Source: Marasmius tenuissimus (taxonomy: Eukaryota > Basidiomycota > Agaricomycetes > Agaricales > Marasmiaceae). From it: 64,000 nt of DNA. Position numbers and translations under genes: made by a program. The stretch is taken from NCBI GenBank assembly GCA_029532415.1, contig JAQOTA010000050.1, positions 1,736,001-1,800,000 on the forward strand, given 5' to 3'. Positions 22,894 through 32,332 of this stretch are shown in pieces. How positions within the stretch are numbered: position 1 is the stretch's first letter; the number at the start of each line of letters is the position of its first letter. The notes below the pieces were generated by a model. It had not been told where the DNA came from and did no database searches. It was given only the letters and a program-made list of their open reading frames with translations.

Positions 22894-23192
22894 CCTCACG
22901 CGGAAATGACCCATGTGTCTGTGGGGGTTCACTGTGACCCTCACCTGCGTTGTTCTTCAACAAATATTCCTTCTCCTCGCGCGGAAACGACCCATGTGTC
23001 TGTGAGGGTTCACTGTGACCCTCACCCGTGTTCTTTGAATTTTTTTTTCTTTTCGCGCCGAACCGACCCTTGTGTCTGTGAGGGTTCACTATGACCCTCA
23101 CCTGCGCTCTTTCACACTTTTTTTTGTTCTTTTCGCGCCGAACCGACCCGTGTGTCTGTGAGGGTTCACTGTGACCCTCGCCTGCGCCCTTT
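22894..23192. repeat. Minisatellite, four copies of about 80 bp
   Basis: Four units begin near 22897, 22976, 23055 and 23139. Each contains CGCG..GAA..GACCC followed by TGTGTCTGTGAGGGTTCAC and GTGACCCTCACC. The GAGGGTTCAC/GTGACCCTC part is a near-palindrome in every copy. Units are separated by T-rich spacers of varying length. Confidence 0.8.
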
Positions 23193-24066
23193 ATTCCTTC
23201 TCCTTTGCCTTACACGTTTGACATCCCGCCGCCCATACTCGACCTTATCCCTGCTCTTCACACTTGGATACTCGATTAGAGCACACTGCACACGCCACTC
23301 CCCCGTTTATCGTGCCTCGTTTGCATTACGTGTTTGCCCTTTGTTTACTCAACCTTGGTCGTATGGGTTCTGTATATTTTTCTCAGCCATGCTTACTCCT
23401 GTCGTACTTAACCGCTTTGTACCTATCCATCACCAACCAGCGTCTGAAACCAATTCGCGACGGAAGAAGGGTATAGTCTGATATCGGAGGGAACCAACCG
23501 TCTGGCCATCTTCTGAAAGGTTTACATCCTCAGTGTCGGGGTTGGGTTGGATACAGGCGTACGGTGGGTTCACATGTCATGGATGATCGGTTTGCCTGAC
23601 TTCAAAGCGTCATACTGCGAAAACGAATTTCAACACGAGAGTCGTTGGATTCATGACACTACACCTAGTATCCGTTCGGCCGACGAACCGTAGAATCCCG
23701 AAGAGTTGGCCTCGGACGTCCACGTTGTGTTTGGTGCTTCATCGAGCATACTCCGAGGCTCTAGGGAGCCTTGGGTGCAACTTTCTAGAATCATCCAACG
23801 GCGTCTCGTAGGCGCAATTATGTCTGCGTGACGGCGTCTTGGCTCTTCGGTTTCCATGCAAATCTTTTTCAATTCTCTAAAATCCTAATATCGAAGTGAC
23901 CTCAGCTGCATCGAGGCCAGTTTTTTGAGCGGGGACCTTTTTCTGGGATCAAGATGCGCTCCTCTCAGCATAGTCAGCCTGCGGAACCTCACCGTCCACT
24001 TATCAGTATAATTCGGGGGTCATTTCGTCCTGGTAGAACTGGACTCCCACCTTCTTTTGTTTCGCC
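23193..24066. other. Intergenic region
   Basis: Pyrimidine-rich sequence grades into unique sequence. No gene is supported. The right end is the presumed promoter and leader of the gene at 24067; no TATA box is evident. Confidence 0.4.
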
Positions 24067-26113
24067 ATGAAAACTCGGGCATCCACCCAAAACCAGGCCG
24101 CTCCGCGTACTCCAGCACAACCTACGCCGCTGGCTCAACAGCTCTTTTCTTTATCACCTCTCACTCCTCTTGCAAGTTCTCCTGCGGGTCCACCGATGGG
24201 AACTCTTTGTCAATCACCGGACTCAATATCGGATGAACCGCCTCTACCCTTTGCTGAGCCAACACCCCCACCGGACGCAGAACCTAGCGACCAAGAATAT
24301 CGCCAGGTAATTTCTAGGTCCTACCGCAGGTATTCACACTCTCGTCTTTTTGAAGCGCATATGAGACTGACACCGGTTTTCACTGTTTATAGCATCGTCA
24401 ACCACGCTGCAAACAATCAAGGTCGCATATTGATGTGGGACGACAAGCAGTGTGAGACATACGAGTGGAACTGGTGCGTTTCTTTGTGTCCGTGTATCTC
24501 GATGGCAATCTTTCTGACAAGCTCTCCAACCAGGCCAGCTGAAGTGGTCAACGGGACCGTCACTCCTGTTGTCTCTTCAAAACTTCAAGATTACCTTGCT
24601 ACGAACGACATTGCGCTGGGCGTCTGTCGAGACAACGTCCCCATGAAGATTATCAAAGTGTCCCCCAAAAACCCCAAGTCATGGGTGGCCAACAGGTACC
24701 ACCTCGTCTGCAACGAGGATCTTGACTGTCTTGATCGGTGTAAAGCATTCTGTGCGTTGGAATTCATTGCCGTCTCTACTCAATAACGGATACTCACTGT
24801 CGTCTATGGTCGTAGATAATCTGACGCATATTCTTGGAAAGTACCGCGAACAGATGGTCTTCGGGGTCTATGGTCCTCGTAAGTGCATTGTGTACACCGT
24901 TCTTGAGTGGTTACTGACGCTTCATAGGAGGACCAGATGGCCGTCGTACCGTAGTTCAGCATAGAGCCGGTGACTGGTTTTCCGGCCACCCTGCTGTCGT
25001 CCTACAGCCTCCCCAGCCATCCGGAGTAGGACCCAGTGCTCCGATGGCTGCTCCTAGCACTCCCGTGATTGTACCCCGTTGCTCTGCTGCTGCTAGTCCT
25101 CGCACCCTCATACCCAGTCCTCGTACCTCTGTGGCTGGATATAGCACACCCGTTGCTGGACCCAGCACGTTTGCCGCCGGACTCACCACTCCCAAACCAC
25201 CTGCTAATCCTCGCAGCCCTTCGACTAGCCCTGCTGTTGGTTTGACTACGCCATCGTCTAGGATTCCTACACGCCCACAACCCACCCCAATAGCGATAGC
25301 TCGGGCACGGATACTTCTTGCACAATCTGCCTCAAAGCCATCGACATTGGCACCCTCTTCCCGTCCTTCCCCTCCTCCGTATCGGATGCAGGAACCCAAC
25401 GACACCATTGACCTCACAAACAATGGGTCCGACTCCGACAGCGCTGTTCCTCTTCTTCCGCCCTCTTCTCAACCGCGGATCCGTGCTCGAGACAGTGCTG
25501 TACCTTCTTGGTCCAGAGGAACGGCACCAAGCCCTATCGACGTTATCGAGTTGACCGACTCCTCCGATTCAGACGAACTCCCAGTGTCACCATTTACCAA
25601 GCATGCTCTCTCGCGCGGAGCAACGGGTCCGAAGGGTAAAAAAGTGACCCCTGCTAGTTCGACTCCAACCAAGCGCAAGCTTGGGCCCTCCACCGGAAGC
25701 AAGAAGGACATGCCGCTTACGAAGAAGGCACGCTCTGGTGAGTTTTCTTGTTGGCTCCGGGTTTCCTCCATTCATAACTCAGCTGCGCCTTCTAGACCCA
25801 TCTGGAGGGGCATCGACAGCCAGTACCAAGGGCAAGCAAAAGGCAAAGCCCCCTGTAGGGTATGTCAACAAGCGAGGAGCCAACGGTGGGTCGTATCCGC
25901 GGTGCTTTGGTATGTGTAAAACTCACTGGCATACTTGCAGTGTCGTCGCAAATGGTCATCGGCTTGCTCGAGAGCCACCTTGACTCATCGACGGTCGCAC
26001 ACCGAGGCTTCTCGTTTGAGGAGTGGACCTCGTTCAAAAACCGATTCAACCTGTGCTCGAAGTGCCTTCGGTTCTTCTATGAGCCTGAAGGTATCCAGCA
26101 CATCTGTGTTTAG
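24067..26113 (+). CDS. Pro/Ser-rich protein with SUMO-interacting-like motifs, function unknown
   Basis: The start at 24067 opens a long frame. Splice signals suggest introns at about 24307-24401, 24475-24534, 24752-24820 (GTGCGT...GTCGTAG), 24879-24927, 25738-25795 and 25910-25940. The N-terminal part has a modest globular region (NNQGRILMWDDKQC, then KYREQMVFGVYGP). A long low-complexity Pro/Ser/Thr/Ala stretch follows. It contains two hydrophobic-acidic motifs, NDTIDLTNNGSDSD and IDVIELTDSSDSDE, that match the shape of SUMO-interacting motifs. A basic patch and a C-terminal Cys/His cluster (CSKCLRFFYEPEGIQHIC) end the protein. The composition suggests a nuclear or chromatin-related role, which is inference. 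Two of the introns are multiples of three with open frames, so retained forms would also code. Confidence 0.5.
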
Positions 26114-26510
26114 TTTCTGCCGCGCATTCTTTTTTGAACCACTCGTATACTTTCCTCGTCTCGTATTCGCTACTTTCTTCTCTCTGCAGCTTCACATTGT
26201 CTGCTCCTCGCAACCCTTGTCTTGTGCTTTGAGGTATGGGCTCACGTACCTCAGATTTCCCTGACCGTAGGTGTTTTGGTAGAGGTTTCCCCCCGTCTTC
26301 TACCTTTTTTGCTGCGGTGTTGGGTTTTTGATTGAATCGTATGGGTACACGTACGATTATGGATCTTTTGTACCGTCGTTCTGCATTCCAGGCATTATCA
26401 ATACACTTGGTTGACAGAAAACGCGGATATGCCCTATGAATCTTAGTATCAAAATCATGAAGGAGACTCAGATGATGAAGGAGACTCAGCGGGGGCTGGT
26501 TGGTTGAGCG

Positions 26511-26710
26511 GTTCGAGGTATAACTGGGGAGCACATCTCGCCTGTTGAACGATGTCTCCGAGTCAAGTTCACTGAAGTAACTCAATAGGAATTGGTCGAT
26601 GGATTCGAGGTATGACTGGGGAGCACGTCTCGCGAGTCACTGAAAAAACTCAATAGGAATCAGTTGAGGGATTCGAGGTATAACTGGGGAGCACATCGTG
26701 CCTGTTGAAG
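26511..26710. repeat. Three-copy tandem repeat, about 70-90 bp unit
   Basis: TTCGAGGTAT(A/G)ACTGGGGAGC recurs at about 26512, 26604 and 26672. Each is followed by ACA/ACG and a CTCGCCTGTTGAA-like tail, and an AACTCAATAGGAAT motif precedes the second and third copies. Confidence 0.75.
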
Positions 26711-27070
26711 CTTGTTGTAGCCTGTACATTTGTTACCAGTATATACGTATCTTACAAGGACGAGCCTGATTAGTCCATAGTGAATCGGGGCCACCGAGTC
26801 AAATCGGTGGCTAGAAATTTCCTAAAAGCCAGCCTGAAGGCGTGGGGCTGCGTGCCGATGCCGGAACAAAAGCAAGTCGTGATCACCCTGCATTTCCATT
26901 GTTCTCCGGCTGTGGGAACAGCCTTCGTTTGTTTGTTTTATTTGTTTGTAGAAACAAACGCGTTCTAAGCGTCGCGTTTGTTCCAGAACCACCAAGTCAA
27001 GTTGCAACCTCGGTGAGTGTCGATCTTCGGATGCCTGTTGCGGCCTTCTCCGTGCTTTTGACGCCTGCTT

Positions 27071-27137
27071 CTCTGCTCCTTCACCTCAGAGAATGCCTCC
27101 GCCCCTATGGGGGCTAGTCTGAAGTGAAGGAGCAGAG
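27071..27137. repeat. Long perfect-stem hairpin
   Basis: CTCTGCTCCTTCACCTCAGA (27071-27090) pairs with 27118-27137 at 19 of 20 positions around a 27-bp loop. The loop contains a smaller CCCC/GGGG pairing. Could be a small foldback element or structured RNA; no further evidence. Confidence 0.6.
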
Positions 27138-27264
27138 AGTCAAGTTACAAAAGCGACCGGTGGTACTGCTGACGACGCGTCGAACGCTTCCCCTTTCTGC
27201 GTCCTGTTCATTTTGACACAGTCTGATTGTTTGGACATTTGCCGTAGGCTCTCGGACCCTCAAG

Positions 27265-29009
27265 ATGCTCAAAACAGCACGTTACTTCTTAAGATCGGTA
27301 CGCGTTTCTCGTCTGGTCTACGCTATGGGAGATTTTAACTGCTTGAAGATGGCCAAAAACCCGGCCAATAGACCTGAGGCGGCTCCCCCACTGTTGCCAA
27401 TGGTCTCCCACTCAGACCTCAAACTTACCAATGATCCGCCTCACGATTCAGCGTATGAGCCTCGGGGCGCTGTTGATGTTTTTCAACTGCCTGCGTCGTT
27501 CGATTACGATGCCCTGGTTGCATCCGCTGACCGTGAGCAGAACGAATCAGACCTCACTGTTGCGGAGGATCTCAGCACCTCAACTCACACCGTATTTGCC
27601 CACCCTGCACCACATCCTCAGCCCCCTCTCCCTCTCAGTTCCAACCTACACTTAGCCCAGCCTGCCGAACCTACCCCAGTTCCAAGTATTTCCTACAACC
27701 ATTGGAAACGAAAGCTAAAGCGCAAAGCAAAGCGAGAAGCCGATGCTGAGGCTAGAGATTCCGACCAGCCTCCCAGCCAACGCACTATTGAAGAGGCCAT
27801 CCGTCCCGCGAAAACGATACGGCTTGACCTTGATGCTGCTCATTTCGACGCAGCGAAGGGGGCGCACACGGCCAAACCCGGTGGGAAGAAGGTCTTTGGG
27901 TCTAAGGAAGAGAAAGAGAGGGAGCATACGCTGCAGGACCTTGTTGACCTGGGCTATATCCACATACCCTGGGACAGAATGTGAGCGCTCTGACCTCACT
28001 TACACATTCTCACTGGCTGACCCTTACCTTCTATCAGACGCCCCTTGCTAATCGTGGACTGCAAAGGTCGAATTGTGGCAATTCTTGCAGGGCGGCCCAA
28101 CCGCAGTGGTTTCGTTGACGATATGATGGTGCTATTCGAGGCTATGGTGTCAGTTTCGGAGAGAATGGGCTGGGATGAGGACTTGGAGGACAACCATAAG
28201 CGAGGGAAGTTCCATGCTTACAATCGCGGGGTGACAATGGGGATGGGAAGTCAAACCCCTGTTGTTTTGTCCAATGGGAAGGAGATAGATGCAGTTCTCA
28301 ATGAGTTAGTATCGCATCCATCACTCTCACGCCTCAGTGGCTACCACAATCGTGAGTACTCCGTTTCGGCCCCTTTTTTGGTTTCCTGATTGTTTTTTAG
28401 ACGTTGTCAAACTCTGGGAACCACAACTCCATAAAACCTACAAGAAAACCGTAGAGGCCATGCATGAGAAGCTCACCAATCTCACCCGCAATTTCCGCGA
28501 TAACATCTTCACTGCCGCGGCGTTCAACTTTGGAGGGCGGGTCCGCACGATTCAGCACCGCGACCATCTGAACTGGCCCTTTGGCCTTTGCGTTATCACA
28601 GCGTTGGGACGCTTTAACGCGAAGCGTAGCGCCCATTTGGTGCTCAAAGAGTTCAACCTCGTGGTGGACTTCCCCCATGCATCCACAGCAGCGATTCCGT
28701 CCGCTTGTATCACCCATTTCAATACGGCCATTGCCCCTGGTGAGTTCTATCTGCATTTCTCGCCGACAAACTGCTGTGCTGAGATTGTTTGCTTGAGGGG
28801 ATACTCGTACCTCGTTCACACAGTACACCGCCGGCGCAATTTTTCGATGGGTTGAGAACGGATTCCGAACCAATAAGGCCGTGAATCTGAGCTCCGTTGC
28901 GGAGAAGGAGTGTCTTGCGGAGAGAAAGAGAACAGCTGTTGCAGAACGGCTGAAACTCTACTCTCTGGCCAGTCAGATCTTGGTCGAGGAGGAGGTAACT
29001 ATCCGGTAA
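27265..29009 (+). CDS. TET/JBP-like 2-oxoglutarate/Fe(II) dioxygenase of the mushroom-expanded family
   Basis: Four exons, 27265-27980, 28038-28351, 28401-28739 and 28798-29009, join in phase for up to 526 residues; a second Met at 27349 is an alternative start. A low-complexity, basic N-terminal region precedes a domain I recognise as a large Agaricomycete family. It opens with PWDRIRPLLIVDCKGRIVA and contains FNFGGR, then QHRDHLN (an H-x-D pair), LVLKEFNLVVDFP and ACITHFN (distal His). After the last intron comes GDTRTSFTQYTAG (Arg that would hold 2-oxoglutarate) and FRWVENGF. The spacing H-x-D...H...R fits a double-stranded beta-helix dioxygenase. Fungal TET/JBP enzymes oxidise 5-methylcytosine and are expanded in mushrooms alongside transposons. 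Family membership is inferred from motif order, not alignment. Confidence 0.55.
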
Positions 29010-30265
29010 ACACAAAAAACAAACATGTATATGTCTTCTCAGTATTCTACATACGGGGGGTATGACTTGGCGTCGTGACGGAATTGTTTTGATATGACAC
29101 GACTTCCGGATGTTGTCCGGTGGGCATCCGGACGGAAAGATCCGAGTCGGTGTTGATGCCTTTGTATGATGCCGTAGTCAGCTCGGGCCCGGGTGATCTG
29201 TGACAGCGAAGCTCTAAGGCGCTAATCGAATAATACCGATCGAATGATCCCTCGGATACAAATCCGGACAAGCGTCAGTGGCGTAGTTGGTAGATTTGCC
29301 GCAGATTGGCAACAACGTAGCTCAATCTATGTGTTCTGTCGTTCGAGTACTGGCCTTGCAATATTTTTAAGCTCACCTAGCTAGCTGAAAGCTGCTGCAA
29401 GACGCCTACAGCGGATCAACGGGCTTATGCGGGCCCTTCTGAGATTGTTTTTATTTTTTTTCCATCAACGCGTCGTACATCGTTGCGTCTCTCTCGTGCT
29501 ACAGTCCTCAATCGTCACCCTGATGTCTGGCTGGGACGGCCAAGTGCTCGACTTCGACGAGATCCAGAATTTTCGTGCAGAAGAGTGGATAAACAAAGGG
29601 AAAAAATGGCCCGAAAACCCCCCTAAAGGTTCAATAGCACATAGGTCATTTACTACGAAGTACTGCGTGCAGCGTACCAGCAAAATCGGTACTAAACCTA
29701 TCTTCAGCTGTCCTTGAGTAATCATTGTCTATCCTAGATAAATAGAGAGTGCCCAGAGCTCTCCTGTATGTGCGAGAAGTGAGAAAACCGAAGATGAACC
29801 AAAAAAAACGGTCCTGGGGACCTGGATACATGGGTCCGGACAAAACTCGAGAATTTTTTGGGATCCCGGGCAAGAATCCGGACACTTTTTCACGATTTTT
29901 CGGGGCCCCGTCCAGACAAATTTTGCCCAAATCCCGGGAGGTCAGTATCCAGGATCAACCGGGACTCTCAGGGGTCCTTACAATATACGCGACACTGATA
30001 GGCACGACCACATATCCTTAAGTACGGACGGCTTACGAAAATCGATTACGAAAATGCCTGACAATGGGTGAGAATCCATTATTGTTGTCAATGTTGATTT
30101 TCACTGGGCTTCATCACCTCCACCTTCACTCCCTCACCCTCTTCCTCTAGGACTAAAAAAAATCCTTCTTTACCTTCTACAAATACCATTCCTTTATTTC
30201 ACCGAGCCCAAGCTTCGTAACCCCATCAAGACTCCTCGCCTGATTGGCACGCTCGACGCTACCTC
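29010..30265. other. Intergenic region with repeat remnants
   Basis: No complete gene is supported. It holds a degenerate tRNA-like promoter pair at 29279-29350 and the inverted partner (about 29870-29990) of the repeat at 14.85 kb. From about 30090 begins the promoter/leader sequence shared with the second NACHT gene (44640-44892). A short frame at 29523-29717 has no recognisable content. Confidence 0.45.
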
Positions 30266-32332
30266 ATGAGAAGGAGCTCGAGCACGATACAAAACGATCG
30301 CTCTGGCTCGGGCCCACAGAACAACAATAACGCTGAAGGAATTCAGAACAACTACTTTGGGAATCATCTAGCAGCATCCAGTCGTAAGTTCATGGTTTCT
30401 CGTTTCCATTGGGACAAAGACCTCAAATATAGTATAGCACTCAAAAGCCTTTTGGATGCAGTCGCGGACGTCGGAGCTTCCCATAACGCGGAGCAGCAGT
30501 ATTCACGAGGGGAATGTCTTGAAGGAACCCGTATCAAAGCCCTCGATTCCATTTGGAAGTGGATGTTAGCCCAGGAGAAGGAGAGCCCGATTCTTTGGCT
30601 CATGGGGACCGCAGGTGTCGGGAAAACCACCATCGCCATGACCATTGCCAAAGCCTTTGAGCAGGAACGTCACCTGTCCTCCTCGTTCTTCTTCTTCCGA
30701 ACCGACCCAAAACGCAACGTCCCCGATGCCGTCGTGCTCAGTATAGCGCGTGGTTTGATCTCGACAGTGCCGCTCATGCGATATCTTATTAAACGGAGGA
30801 TCTCGAGAAATCCCGAGGTTTTGAAAGCGACACTGGAAGACCAGTTACGGAAGCTCGTCCTCAAACCCACACGTCACTGGCGATGGCTCAAATACGTCGT
30901 GCCCTTTCATGTGCCGAACATTGTCATTATTGATGGATTAGACGAATGCGGCGACGACGAAACCCAGTTGCGCATTCTCAACATCGTTCAAACTGCAGTT
31001 CAACAACCATCACACTTCCCCTTGCGTTTCCTCCTCTGTAGTCGCCCGGAGGGTTGGATTCAGGAAGCGTTCGCCGCTCCTGGCTCTCAATCCTTATCAA
31101 AACTCTCCAAGGTTATTTCGTTGGACGGTGATCTCAGGTCCGATGAAGACATCATGCTGTACTATCGCCATCACTTCCAGGAGATTGTCAGCAGCGGTCA
31201 GTACCGCCAAGTTTTCTCTAATCGAGCATGGCCCACGGAGGAGGAGCTCAACGCGTTAGTCTGCCACTCCTGTAGCCAATTCGTCTATGCGGCGACTGTT
31301 GTTGGCTTCATAAAGAACGGAGATGATCCCGCGGAACAACTTGACCTTATTCTCAACAAGTGGAACTCTCCACGTCAACCGGAAACATCACCCTACCGTG
31401 AGCTTGATAGACTGTACGATATCATACTGGGGGCGGCCACCAAAAGTCCGGAACAGCGTGAGGAACTTCACTTGATTCTTGCAGCCATCCTCATTCTTCC
31501 AGAGTCGAAGCTCTCTCTAGACCCAACCCCGGTGAATATTCAGTTGTTATTGGGTTTGTTCCCAGGACGAGTGAACCCAAGATTGTGGGGAATGCATTCC
31601 GTTTTGAAGATCGGAACTACGGGATCGGAAGCAATCCGTTTACACCACACTTCGTTCCGAGACTATCTGTTTGACCAGGCTAGGTCGGGTCGTTTCCACA
31701 TTAACATAGATACCGAGACGTATAACATCGCGCGACGATGGCTCCAAAACTTTTCGATCAAGCGGACAGAGACTTGTAGGTATGAATTCATCGTCTCTCT
31801 GCATTCCCTTGATTCAGGAGCATTTTCTCATACACATCCGCAGCTGGAACCAATTTCGTGTCGAAGAGGTCCGTTCCTTCTTCCCAAGATGGACATACTT
31901 CTTGTGCAAAACATTTCCCCAACCAAACCGGGATCTGTTGGATGATTTGTGGAACGTAGATCTCCCTTCTCTATATCTGGCAAGCAGGGGATACCATTGG
32001 GAATCGTTGCAGCTTCAGACTCTAGTGCCATGGGTGAGACAATATGTAAGTTTGACGGACAGACTGCTTTTCTTCATCTTGATTGTTTTCGTACTTATAT
32101 TTTTTTTTACCAGCATGACCCCGAAATTACTGAGTGTCTCACGCACAAGCTGGAAACGCGTCCCGAATGTTTCCATCTCGAATGGCCTCCATTTGTGTCT
32201 CCGGCACAAGACGACGCCATGTATTGGGTTGTGCGACATGCCACAGGGTGCGCATGGTCGTCTCGCCTGGGCGGGTCGCTACCGGACGCTGGACCACTAC
32301 CACACCTCACAGACTGCCATTGTGATCTCTGA
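30266..32332 (+). CDS. NACHT (STAND) NTPase, copy A, prematurely terminated
   Basis: Exons 30266-30383, 30438-31779, 31844-32045 and 32114-32332. The N-terminus is Gly/Asn/Gln-rich (GSGPQNNNNAEG, IQNNYFGN). A linker and the NACHT domain follow: Walker A GTAGVGKTT, a sensor-like FFFRTD, and Walker B VIIDGLDECGD. Next come CSRPEGWI and a winged-helix-like helical region ending LHHTSFRDYL. Proteins of this type are the fungal NLR-like receptors, ATP-dependent oligomerising switches linked to non-self recognition and cell death. Relative to copy B, two bases are missing near 32330, producing a TGA at 32330-32332. The downstream sequence stays open in the shifted frame and continues into the kinase-like gene. 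The nucleotide-binding core itself is intact. Confidence 0.75.

Larger units (their letters stand above)
26114..27264. other. Intergenic region with repeats
   Basis: No gene is recognised. It holds the tandem repeat at 26511-26710, a short GAAGGAGACTCAG direct repeat near 26459-26490, a TTTG-rich microsatellite near 26928-26950 and the hairpin at 27071-27137. Confidence 0.5.
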
